Assembly (NCBI GenBank): GCA_900549455.1
Contig: UROM01000062.1
Span: forward strand, 1 to 9,598
Length of the DNA: 9,598 nucleotides
Origin: an uncultured Collinsella sp.
Lineage (GTDB): Bacteria; Actinomycetota; Coriobacteriia; Coriobacteriales; Coriobacteriaceae
Direction: 5' to 3'
The notes beneath the pieces were generated by a model. The model was not told the DNA's origin, searched no databases, and was given only the letters and a program-made list of their open reading frames with translations. How positions within the stretch are numbered: the first letter of the stretch is position 1; the number at the start of each line of letters is the position of its first letter. Positions 1-6,212 of this stretch are shown piece by piece. The position numbers were made by a program, and so were the translations under genes.

Positions 1-1
1 G

Positions 2-1351
2 GTCACGACCTTTAAGCTGCAGCCCGGCGAGGGCGAGCGCGTGAGCAAGATCTCGAGCCTCGAGGACGATATCGCGCTTTCGCTTGCCGCCCAGTCGGTG
101 CGCATTTTCGCGCCGATTCCCGGCACCTCGCTCGTGGGCATCGAGATCCCCAATCGCAAGCGTCAGAACGTCAACCTGGGCGACGTGCTTCCCTATGTGA
201 AGGGTGGCCCGCTCGAGCTGGCCATCGGTCGCGATGCCGAGGGCACTCCGGTTGTCGCCGACCTCGCTAAGATGCCCCACTTGCTGATTGCCGGTACCAC
301 CGGTTCCGGTAAGTCGGTCATGATCAACTCCATCATCACGACCTTGCTCATGCGCGCTCTTCCCGAGGACGTTCGCCTGATCATGGTCGATCCCAAGCGC
401 GTCGAGCTTGCGGGCTATAACGGCCTGCCGCATCTCTACGTGCCCGTGGTGACCGAGCCCAAGCAGGCTGCCAGTGCACTTCAGTGGGCCGTGTCCGAGA
501 TGGAGCGTCGCCTGAAGGTGTTCGAGCGCCTCAACGTTCGCAAGATCTCGACGTATAACGAAAAGCAGGCCGCCGGCGAGTTTGAGCATTACGATAACCC
601 ACCGCAAAAGATGCCCTACCTGGTCATCATCATCGACGAGCTTTCGGACCTGATGATGGTCGCCGGCAAGGATGTCGAGGCCTCGATCGTCCGTATCGCC
701 CAGCTGGGCCGCGCCGCCGGTATTCACCTTATCGTGGCTACGCAGCGCCCCAGCTCCAACGTGGTGACGGGCCTTATTAAGGCCAACATCACCAACCGTA
801 TTGCTTTTAACGTGGCTACGGGCATCGATTCCCGCGTCATTATCGACCAGATGGGCGCCGAAAAGCTTACTGGTTTAGGCGACATGCTGTTCTCCAAGGT
901 CGACTGGGGCAAGCCCCGCCGTATCCAGGGCTGCTTTGTCTCGGACGATGAGATCAACGAGATCGTCGAGTTCGTTAAGTCGCAAAGCGAGCCCGACTAT
1001 CACGAGGAGATTCTGTCTGCTGTGGCGCCCGCTTCCATGTCTATGGCTGGTGGCGGCGGCATTGTTCGCACGGGCGTTGCCGAGCCGCAAGATGACGACC
1101 CGCTTATCTGGGAGGCCGCCCATATTGTGGTGGAATCGCAGCTTGGCTCCACATCTGGCCTGCAACGCCGCCTTAAGGTTGGTTATGCGCGTGCCGGGCG
1201 TATTATGGACATGCTGGAAGAGAAGGGTGTCGTCGGCCCACCCGACGGCTCTAAGCCGCGCGAGGTCCTGCTGGATGAGGAGGGGCTTGCCGCGCTGGAG
1301 TCTGTCGACGCCGAGATGGCACGTGAAGATCGTGAGTTTGGAGGATTCTGA
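2..1351 (+). CDS. ftsK: DNA translocase FtsK/SpoIIIE, C-terminal part (5' truncated by window edge)
   Basis: This is a membrane-anchored, septum-located hexameric ATPase that pumps double-stranded DNA during chromosome segregation. The frame is open from base 2. The GTG at 41 lies inside the conserved stretch reading ERVSKISSLEDDIAL and is not a start, so the N-terminal membrane domain and linker lie upstream of the window. The motor domain shows a Walker A motif, GTTGSGKS, at 293-316 and a Walker B motif, LVIIIDE, with the DE pair at 635-640. The FtsK signatures DPKRVELAGYNGLPHL and ATQRPSSNVVTGLIKANI are also present. From about 1094 to 1290 lies the winged-helix gamma domain (DPLIWEAAHIVVESQLGS then RRLKVGYARAGRIMDMLEE), which in the family reads polar KOPS/SRS sequences. 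The TGA stop (1349-1351) shares its A with the ATG of the next gene, which suggests translational coupling. FtsK and SpoIIIE cannot be told apart from this part; FtsK is the neutral name. Confidence 0.95.
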   Translation, partial: VTTFKLQPGEGERVSKISSLEDDIALSLAAQSVRIFAPIPGTSLVGIEIPNRKRQNVNLGDVLPYVKGGPLELAIGRDAEGTPVVADLAKMPHLLIAGTTGSGKSVMINSIITTLLMRALPEDVRLIMVDPKRVELAGYNGLPHLYVPVVTEPKQAASALQWAVSEMERRLKVFERLNVRKISTYNEKQAAGEFEHYDNPPQKMPYLVIIIDELSDLMMVAGKDVEASIVRIAQLGRAAGIHLIVATQRPSSNVVTGLIKANITNRIAFNVATGIDSRVIIDQMGAEKLTGLGDMLFSKVDWGKPRRIQGCFVSDDEINEIVEFVKSQSEPDYHEEILSAVAPASMSMAGGGGIVRTGVAEPQDDDPLIWEAAHIVVESQLGSTSGLQRRLKVGYARAGRIMDMLEEKGVVGPPDGSKPREVLLDEEGLAALESVDAEMAREDREFGGF

Positions 1352-2838
1352 TGGCTGCACGCTTTGGTGACATGCTGCTCGAGCAGCGTCGCCGGATGGG
1401 CCTTTCCATCCAGCAGGTCGCCAACACCATCAAAATCAGGCCGCAGATCATCGAGTTTTTCGAGACCGGTAACTTTGCATCGATGCCCCCGCGTGGCTAT
1501 GCGCAGGGCATGATTTCGAGCTACGCTCGTTTTTTGGGGCTTAACCCGCGCGAGGTCGTCAACGCTTATTTTGACGACCTCATGGCATATGAACGCGAGA
1601 CCTCGCAGCAGGGCGGTCGTTTTCAGGATGCTGCCGGCTACGTTAACTCGCGTTCGTCGGTCGATAACGGACGCTTTCTGATGGTTCAGGGAGGACGCTC
1701 GACGCGGTACGGCCAGCGTCCTCCGCAGGCTGGTTATATCACCGAGACGGGCTCTAGCGAGGAGATTCGTTCTCAGCGAGATCGCTTTCGCAGTACGCCC
1801 ATGCCGGATGACCGCGCGCTTCCCGCCGCTCGCGGGTTGAGTCGCGATCCTCGCGCCGGTTACGGCGACGGTGGCTACTCCGGTCGTGGTTATCGCGGAG
1901 TTTCTGCCGGGCGTTCCCGCGGTGGATATGCCGACGCCGATACCACGCAGGTGACGCCGCGCCTCCGTTCCCAATCGCAGCCTTACGGGCAGCGCTCTTC
2001 GGCGCCTCGCTCTGACCAGCGTGGCTATCAGAACCGTGGTGAGCTTGCGCCGCGTTCGGGCCAGCGTGGCTCGCAGCGCCAGGGCGGCTATCGTGGTCGT
2101 CCCGATAGCGGTCGCGGCCGTATGCCGCAGGGGAATGGCCGTGGCGGCTCCAATCGCGGACGCGGCGGTGGACGTGCTCCTCAGAACAATGGTCTCGATC
2201 CGCGCATCATCTACGCCGGCATCGGTGCCGTGGCACTTTTGCTGATTTTGCTCATCGTGGTCCTCCTGCGTGGCTGCGGCTCTTCTGCACCCGAGCCGAC
2301 GCCCGAGACGCCCGCGGCCACCAAGACGACGACCAAGAAGTCTTCCAAGAAGACCGAATCCGTTGATGAGGATGAAGGCACCGACGATGCGACGGATTCT
2401 GCCGATTCCGATGCCGCCAAGGCGACGGTAAAAAAGGAAGAGGACGAGGTCATCAAGGTCAAGGTTTCCGTTGCCAAGGGCAAGACCGCCTGGATTGAGG
2501 TCAAGGTCGACGGCAAATCGGTCTACGGCGCCCAGGCGACCGGTCCCTTTGAGCAGGAGTACACGCCCGAGTCCTCGATCGAGATCACCACGTCCAAGCC
2601 CTCCGATGTCACGGTTACCAAGAACGGTGAAAAGGTCCGCTATGACACCAAGACATCGGGCGTGGCGCGCGTGACCATTACCGTTCCCAAGAAGGAGTCC
2701 ACAGACTCCAAGGACGGCGAGGGTACCGACGGCACCGATACTGCCGACGGCACCGACGCCCAGTCTGCCGACGGCGCCGATGCTCAGTCTGCCGACGGCA
2801 CCGACACGGCATCCGACGGCCAGGCAGCAAACGATTAG
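1351..2838 (+). CDS. RodZ-like protein: HTH domain, RGG-rich linker, one membrane span, DUF4115-type C-domain
   Basis: This is a probable cell-shape or division scaffold of the RodZ/YmfM type (495 residues). Residues 4-75 form an HTH_25-type helix-turn-helix (RFGDMLLEQRRRMGLSIQQV, then IKIRPQIIEFFETGNF and YARFLGLNP). In RodZ this fold binds MreB and not necessarily DNA. Residues 160-281 are a low-complexity Arg/Gly/Gln/Ser linker with many RGG/RGY units. Residues 286-306 are a single membrane helix (IIYAGIGAVALLLILLIVVLL) followed by RGCG. Residues 366-447 form an extracytoplasmic beta-rich domain of the DUF4115 kind (WIEVKVDGKSVYGAQ, then GPFEQEYTPESSIEITT), flanked by Lys/Asp-rich segments. 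The tail carries DGTD repeats. The start is clear: GGAGG at 1340-1344, six bases before an ATG overlapping the ftsK stop. The family call rests on domain order and context. The RGG linker is unusually long for the family as I know it. Confidence 0.85.
   Translation: MAARFGDMLLEQRRRMGLSIQQVANTIKIRPQIIEFFETGNFASMPPRGYAQGMISSYARFLGLNPREVVNAYFDDLMAYERETSQQGGRFQDAAGYVNSRSSVDNGRFLMVQGGRSTRYGQRPPQAGYITETGSSEEIRSQRDRFRSTPMPDDRALPAARGLSRDPRAGYGDGGYSGRGYRGVSAGRSRGGYADADTTQVTPRLRSQSQPYGQRSSAPRSDQRGYQNRGELAPRSGQRGSQRQGGYRGRPDSGRGRMPQGNGRGGSNRGRGGGRAPQNNGLDPRIIYAGIGAVALLLILLIVVLLRGCGSSAPEPTPETPAATKTTTKKSSKKTESVDEDEGTDDATDSADSDAAKATVKKEEDEVIKVKVSVAKGKTAWIEVKVDGKSVYGAQATGPFEQEYTPESSIEITTSKPSDVTVTKNGEKVRYDTKTSGVARVTITVPKKESTDSKDGEGTDGTDTADGTDAQSADGADAQSADGTDTASDGQAAND
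2743..2805 (+). repeat. In-frame 24-bp tandem repeat coding ADGTDAQS units
   Basis: Two full 24-base units (2743-2766 and 2767-2790) and a 15-base partial third (2791-2805) encode ADGTDAQS, ADGADAQS and ADGTD, residues 465-485 of the RodZ-like protein. Degenerate DGTD units flank the array (2728-2742). Because the units are multiples of three, copy-number change would keep the frame and only alter the length of the acidic extracytoplasmic tail. Confidence 0.8.
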
Positions 2839-2890
2839 TTGACTATTCGTACGACAGCTACTAAGGCTCCCCGTACCGAAAGGAAGAACC

Positions 2891-3388
2891 ATGGCTAAAG
2901 ATTCCAGCTTCGACGTTGTGTCCGAGGTCAATATGCAGGAGGTCGATAACGCTTTCCAGCAGACCACTCGCGAGATCTCTCAGCGCTATGACCTCAAGGA
3001 CTCCGGCGCCTCCATCGAGCTTTCGAAGGGCGACAAGCTCTTTACGATCAATGCCCCGGCCGATTTCGTCTCCAAGCAGATCGTCGACGTGCTGAGCTCT
3101 AAGCTCATCAAGCGCGGCATCGACCTCAAGGCTGTCTCCTGGGACGCGCCGCAGGCGGCTTCGGGCGGTACCGTGCGCGTGCTCGGCCATATCGTCGAAG
3201 GCATCGACCAAGCGACCGCCAAGAAGATTAATAAGGACATCAAGGATCAAAAGCTCAAGGTCAAGGTGACCATCGAGGCCGATAAGCTGCGCGTTACCTC
3301 GGCCTCTAAGGACGCGCTTCAGACGGTGATCCAGTTCCTGCGCGACCAGGACTACGGCCAGCCGCTGCAGTTTACCAACTACCGCTAA
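2891..3388 (+). CDS. yajQ: YajQ family nucleotide / c-di-GMP-binding protein (UPF0234)
   Basis: This is a soluble cytoplasmic protein of 165 residues, the usual size for the family (about 163). Members have two ferredoxin-like halves. Some bind cyclic di-GMP and act as effectors on transcription factors, and others have been described as nucleotide- or tRNA-binding; the role here cannot be read from sequence. The N-terminal signature is SSFDVVSEVNMQEVDNAFQQ, then REISQRYDLKDSGASIEL. The centre is LIKRGIDLKAVSW, followed by IKDQKLKVKVTIEADKLRVTSASKDALQ and the typical C-terminus PLQFTNYR. The ATG at 2891 is preceded by a purine-rich ribosome binding site, AAAGGAAG (2879-2886). It lies 52 nt after the RodZ-like gene with no terminator between, so it is probably co-transcribed. 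I saw no evidence of truncation or transfer. Confidence 0.95.
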   Translation: MAKDSSFDVVSEVNMQEVDNAFQQTTREISQRYDLKDSGASIELSKGDKLFTINAPADFVSKQIVDVLSSKLIKRGIDLKAVSWDAPQAASGGTVRVLGHIVEGIDQATAKKINKDIKDQKLKVKVTIEADKLRVTSASKDALQTVIQFLRDQDYGQPLQFTNYR

Positions 3389-3414
3389 TTTACTCGAAAG
3401 GACCGTTCTCCAAC

Positions 3415-4764
3415 ATGGATACTCCGTTGGGTTCCGTACTCTACATCACGCTTGGCTGCGCTAAGAACGAGGTCGATACCGACCGCATGCGTTCGCTGCT
3501 GACCGCTGCGGGCTACGAGGAGGCATTCGATCCGCAGGATGCCGATATCGCTATCGTCAACACGTGCTCGTTTCTCGCCTCGGCGACGTCCGAGAGCATC
3601 GAGACCACGCTCGAGCTCGCCAACGAGGTGCAGGACGGCGTTCGCGCCTGCCCCATCGTCATGTGCGGTTGCGTGCCGTCTCGTTACGGCGACGACCTGC
3701 CCGACGAGCTTCCTGAGGTCGCTGCCTTTGTGAAGGCCGATGAGGAAGACGGTATCGTCTCTGTCATCGATGGCGTACTGGGCGTGGAGCGCGAGATCGC
3801 GGCCTATATCCCGCAGGTCAAGCGTACCGTTGAGGGTGCCGTTGCCTACGTCAAGATCTCCGATGGCTGTAATCGTTTTTGCAGCTTCTGCATGATCCCC
3901 TACATTCGCGGTCGCTATCATTCGCGAAATGCCGAGAGCATTATCTCCGAGGTTCGCGACCTGGTTGCCGGCGGTGTGCGCGAGATCGTGCTGATCGGCC
4001 AGGACACGGGCATTTGGGGTACCGACTTTGCCGACGAGGACGTCGCCGAGGACTCGCCTCGCAATCTGGCGCAGCTGCTGCGTGCCGTCGCCGAGGCCGT
4101 GCGTCCGCACAACGTCTGGATCCGCGTGCTCTATCTGCAGCCCGAGGGTATGACCGACGAGCTTATCGAGACGATTCGCGATACGCCTGAGGTGCTGCCC
4201 TATATCGATATCCCCGTGCAGCACTGCGACGCCCGCATCCTCAAGGCCATGCGTCGCTCCGGTTCGCGCCAGGAGCTCGAAGATTTGTTCCGCGACCTTC
4301 GCGAGCGCATCCCCGGCATCGTGATTCGCTCTACGGCCATGGTCGGATTCCCGACCGAGACCGACGACGAGTTCCGCGATCTTATTGACTTTATGGACAC
4401 CGTCGGCTTTGACTACACGAGCGTCTTTGCCTACTCGCGTGAGGAGGGCAGCCTGGCCGCCAAGATGGAGGGCCAGGTCGATGAGGAGGTCAAGCTCGAG
4501 CGCGCCCAGGAGGCCATGGATCTGGCCGAGTCGCTTGGTTTTGCCGCCACGGCAGCCCATGTGGGTGAGCGCGCCCAGGTGATCGTCGATGGCATCGAGG
4601 AGACCGAGGACGGCGCCGAGCTGATCGGTCACGCCTGGTTCCAGGCGCCCGATTCCGATGGCGCGGTGCATCTGGATGCCAGCGAGGCGTCCGTGGGCGA
4701 TATTTTGACCGTCGAGTTTACCGATAGCTTCTGCTATGAGCTTATCGGTCATGTTGTGGAGTAG
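3415..4764 (+). CDS. rimO: Ribosomal protein S12 methylthiotransferase RimO
   Basis: This is a radical-SAM iron-sulfur enzyme that methylthiolates a conserved Asp of ribosomal protein uS12 (449 residues; E. coli RimO has 441). The N-terminal UPF0004 domain supplies three cluster cysteines, C15 (LGCAKNEVD), C51 (NTCSF) and C86 (CGC). The radical-SAM CxxxCxxC motif is C152-C156-C159 in SDGCNRFCSFC. RimO rather than MiaB is favoured by IGQDTGIWG (QDT), LYLQPEGMTDELI and YIDIPVQHCDARILKAMRR. The TRAM domain occupies roughly residues 385-449. The ATG at 3415 follows AAAGGA (3397-3402), a rather long 12-nt spacing, but translation immediately enters the conserved core and no better start is seen. 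It lies 26 nt after yajQ and 9 nt before pgsA. One oddity is that the usual GFPGET motif reads GFPTET, with T314. Confidence 0.95.
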   Translation: MDTPLGSVLYITLGCAKNEVDTDRMRSLLTAAGYEEAFDPQDADIAIVNTCSFLASATSESIETTLELANEVQDGVRACPIVMCGCVPSRYGDDLPDELPEVAAFVKADEEDGIVSVIDGVLGVEREIAAYIPQVKRTVEGAVAYVKISDGCNRFCSFCMIPYIRGRYHSRNAESIISEVRDLVAGGVREIVLIGQDTGIWGTDFADEDVAEDSPRNLAQLLRAVAEAVRPHNVWIRVLYLQPEGMTDELIETIRDTPEVLPYIDIPVQHCDARILKAMRRSGSRQELEDLFRDLRERIPGIVIRSTAMVGFPTETDDEFRDLIDFMDTVGFDYTSVFAYSREEGSLAAKMEGQVDEEVKLERAQEAMDLAESLGFAATAAHVGERAQVIVDGIEETEDGAELIGHAWFQAPDSDGAVHLDASEASVGDILTVEFTDSFCYELIGHVVE

Positions 4765-4773
4765 GAGAGCGTT

Positions 4774-5412
4774 GTGGCAAACGAGAGCAATAAGGAACTG
4801 ACGAGTGTTTGGACGCCCGCCAACATCGTGACGTGCGTTCGCATCGTCTTTATCCCGGTGTTCATGATCGTCTCGGCCCTGTCTCACGCGAGCGTTGCCG
4901 GTACGGACTGGAGCACCTTTGACGGCCCGCTCGCCGCCGCTGCCTTCATTTTGTATGTGATCCTGTCGTGCACCGATAAGGTCGACGGCTATCTGGCGCG
5001 CTCGCGCAACGAGATCACCGATTTCGGCAAGTTCTTGGACCCCATCGCCGACAAGCTGCTGGTGTTCTCGGCCCTGCTGCTGTTCTTGGATTTTGGCGCG
5101 GTGACCGTGTGGTCCGTGTTCATCATCTTGTTCCGCGAGCTGCTGGTGAGTGCCCTTCGCATGGTCGCGAGCGCTGCCGGCGTGGTCGTTGCCGCCGATA
5201 AGCTCGGCAAGTATAAGACGGCGACCACGATGGTCTCCATCTGCGGCTATCTGTGCGTCTTTGCGATGGCCGGTCTCCAGCTGGGGCCGGTGTCGCTGCT
5301 GCTCGGTGTCTATTCGGTGTCGCGCTTCCTGTACGTCATCGCCGTGATTTTGACCATTGTCTCGGGCGCCCAGTACTTCTGGAACTGTCGCAAGATCGTC
5401 TTTTCGGTCTAG
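4774..5412 (+). CDS. pgsA: CDP-diacylglycerol-glycerol-3-phosphate 3-phosphatidyltransferase (PGP synthase)
   Basis: This integral membrane enzyme makes phosphatidylglycerol phosphate from CDP-diacylglycerol and glycerol-3-phosphate, the committed step to phosphatidylglycerol and cardiolipin. The 212-residue protein carries the complete CDP-alcohol phosphatidyltransferase motif DxxDGxxAR-x8-GxxxDxxxD as D68, D71, G72, A75, R76, G85, D89 and D93. The N-terminus WTPANIVTCVRIVFIPVF is typical of PgsA (family form LPNxLTxxR). Several hydrophobic stretches follow, including residues 18-36, 53-66, about 95-115 and 175-200, consistent with a polytopic protein. The start is GTG at 4774, supported by AGGAG (4763-4767), which overlaps the rimO stop codon. 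The enzyme class is certain from the motif. The choice of PgsA over related CDP-alcohol transferases rests on the N-terminal motif and on the rimO-pgsA-cinA-recA context. Confidence 0.93.
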   Translation: MANESNKELTSVWTPANIVTCVRIVFIPVFMIVSALSHASVAGTDWSTFDGPLAAAAFILYVILSCTDKVDGYLARSRNEITDFGKFLDPIADKLLVFSALLLFLDFGAVTVWSVFIILFRELLVSALRMVASAAGVVVAADKLGKYKTATTMVSICGYLCVFAMAGLQLGPVSLLLGVYSVSRFLYVIAVILTIVSGAQYFWNCRKIVFSV

Positions 5413-5424
5413 GTCCTGGTGGGT

Positions 5425-5955
5425 ATGACGGAGTCTTATTTGCTAATCGCCGCAAACAACGAGGAACTGGCGCGCGATATTGTCGAGCGCGCGAGTGCCC
5501 GTGGTGTGACGGTCTCGACGGCGGAGTCGCTGACGGCGGGTATGATTGCCTCGACGATTGCCGATATCCCGGGTGCCTCGGCGGTGCTGCGTGGTGGCGC
5601 GGTGACCTACTGCGATGAAATCAAACATCGTGTGCTCGGCGTCGAGCAGGAAACGCTCGATCGGTTTAGCGCCGTGTCGCACCAGACGGCGCGTGAGATG
5701 GCCATCGGCTCGCTGGACCTTTATCAGAGCGATATAGCTGTAAGCGCAACGGGCTACGCTGGGCCCGGTGGCGGCACCGAGCAAGACCCCGCCGGTACGT
5801 TCTATATTGGCTGGGCGTATCGCGCGGCCGATGGGGGAGCGCCGGTTGTCGAGTCTGCGCGCTGTCATTATGAGGGCGATCGGTCGTGCGTTCGTGCCCA
5901 TGCGGTCGCGGAGGCTTTGGAGCGTATTGTCCGCGTGCTCAATTCTATGGATTAG
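5425..5955 (+). CDS. pncC: CinA C-terminal domain protein, nicotinamide-nucleotide amidohydrolase (PncC type)
   Basis: The protein hydrolyses nicotinamide mononucleotide to nicotinate mononucleotide in the pyridine nucleotide salvage cycle. The 176-residue protein is a stand-alone CinA C-domain. It has the motif AESLTAG (residues 33-39, with S35 as the proposed nucleophile; the family form is AESCTGG), then PGASAVLRGGAVTYCDEIKH, and TGYAGPGGGT (109-118). The N-terminal molybdopterin-binding-like half (COG1058) of full-length CinA is absent, and there is no room for it because pgsA ends at 5412. Start choice: ATG at 5425 is preferred, but an in-frame GTG at 5419 with AGG at 5411-5413 would add only two residues; neither has a strong ribosome binding site. 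The gene is probably coupled to pgsA. It is followed by a hairpin terminator, making it the last gene of the ftsK-side unit. Some groups name the gene cinA by position next to recA. Confidence 0.92.
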   Translation: MTESYLLIAANNEELARDIVERASARGVTVSTAESLTAGMIASTIADIPGASAVLRGGAVTYCDEIKHRVLGVEQETLDRFSAVSHQTAREMAIGSLDLYQSDIAVSATGYAGPGGGTEQDPAGTFYIGWAYRAADGGAPVVESARCHYEGDRSCVRAHAVAEALERIVRVLNSMD

Positions 5956-5962
5956 ACGTGGT

Positions 5963-5988
5963 TTAAGGGGCCTTAGGGCCCCTTAATT
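5963..5988 (+). terminator. Hairpin terminator after the cinA/pncC gene
   Basis: TTAAGGGGCC (5963-5972) and GGCCCCTTAA (5977-5986) form a perfect 10-bp stem around the loop TTAG, starting 8 nt after the stop codon. The 3' side is only modestly T-rich (TTAATTGT), so termination may be intrinsic but not maximal. The position between the operon end and the recA promoter supports the call. Confidence 0.7.
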
Positions 5989-6083
5989 GTGGAGATAGGG
6001 ACCTTTGATGATATTGCCGTTTGGGCTGGTACAAGGCTTAAATTTGTTCGAACACCCGTATTTGTGATTGGCGTGGTCAAGCG

Positions 6084-6127
6084 TTTGGTCGGTGATTGGT
6101 CGGCGTTTGGTTGGGTTTTGGAATGGC
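6084..6127 (+). repeat. Four 11-bp phased direct repeats (TTTGGTCGG-like) upstream of the recA promoter
   Basis: Units start at 6084, 6095, 6106 and 6117 and read TTTGGTCGGTG, ATTGGTCGGCG, TTTGGTTGGGT and TTTGGAATGGC, an exact 11-nt period. The strand is strongly G/T-rich here. The array ends 26 nt before the -35 box of the recA promoter and does not lie in a convincing gene. One turn of the helix per unit would place equivalent bases on one face of the DNA, as in multi-site protein binding. Function is unknown, and decayed simple sequence is a possible alternative. Confidence 0.6.
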
Positions 6128-6153
6128 CGGGTACATATGATGAATCTGAACGG

Positions 6154-6182
6154 TTGACCACGAACAGCCGTTCGTTTATTAT
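6154..6182 (+). promoter_or_regulatory. Sigma-70-type (SigA) promoter of recA-recX
   Basis: The -35 box is TTGACC (6154-6159), the spacer is exactly 17 nt, and the -10 box is TATTAT (6177-6182); each matches the consensus at five of six positions. Transcription would start near 6189, giving a leader of about 24 nt that contains the recA ribosome binding site. This is a prediction from sequence. Confidence 0.85.
6161..6174. promoter_or_regulatory. LexA operator (SOS box) inside the recA promoter
   Basis: CGAACAGCCGTTCG is a perfect inverted repeat of CGAAC and GTTCG around four bases. It matches the Gram-positive LexA (DinR) box CGAACnnnnGTTCG. It sits wholly within the 17-nt spacer of the recA promoter, so bound LexA would block RNA polymerase. 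This predicts DNA-damage induction of recA and, by co-transcription, recX. Confidence 0.9.
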
Positions 6183-6199
6183 CGTTTCAGGTTGTTAAG

Positions 6200-6206
6200 A
6201 GGAGGG
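6200..6206 (+). promoter_or_regulatory. Strong ribosome binding site that fixes the recA start
   Basis: AGGAGGG lies six bases before ATG 6213. The longer reading from TTG 6192 would place this site inside the coding sequence and start almost at the predicted transcription start. ATG 6213, giving MAKNSG, is therefore the start. Confidence 0.88.
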
Positions 6207-6212
6207 CTATTC

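Noticed and set aside
2839..2867. Promoter-like TTGACT (2839-2844) before yajQ
   Set aside because: No acceptable -10 box at 16-18 nt (TAAGGC matches only two positions). Read-through from the upstream gene explains expression.
1183..2967. 594-codon open frame on the - strand opposite the RodZ-like gene
   Set aside because: It is a Gly/Leu/Arg-rich low-complexity product with no recognisable domain, and it overlaps the well-supported RodZ-like gene throughout. GC-biased third positions of the sense gene remove stops from the antisense frame.
3385..4887. 500-codon open frame on the - strand opposite rimO
   Set aside because: It mirrors the complete rimO gene, has a His/Asp/Leu/Gly-rich composition typical of antisense shadows, and has no domain. 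rimO has all catalytic motifs.
5989..6198. 69-codon + strand open frame between the cinA-type gene and recA
   Set aside because: It starts at a GTG within 3 bases of the terminator stem, has no ribosome binding site, and runs through the phased repeats, the LexA box and both recA promoter elements. Its product is not recognisable.
6192..6212. TTG start at 6192 for a longer RecA
   Set aside because: It would translate the AGGAGGG ribosome binding site and begin only a few bases after the predicted transcription start. ATG 6213 has ideal spacing.
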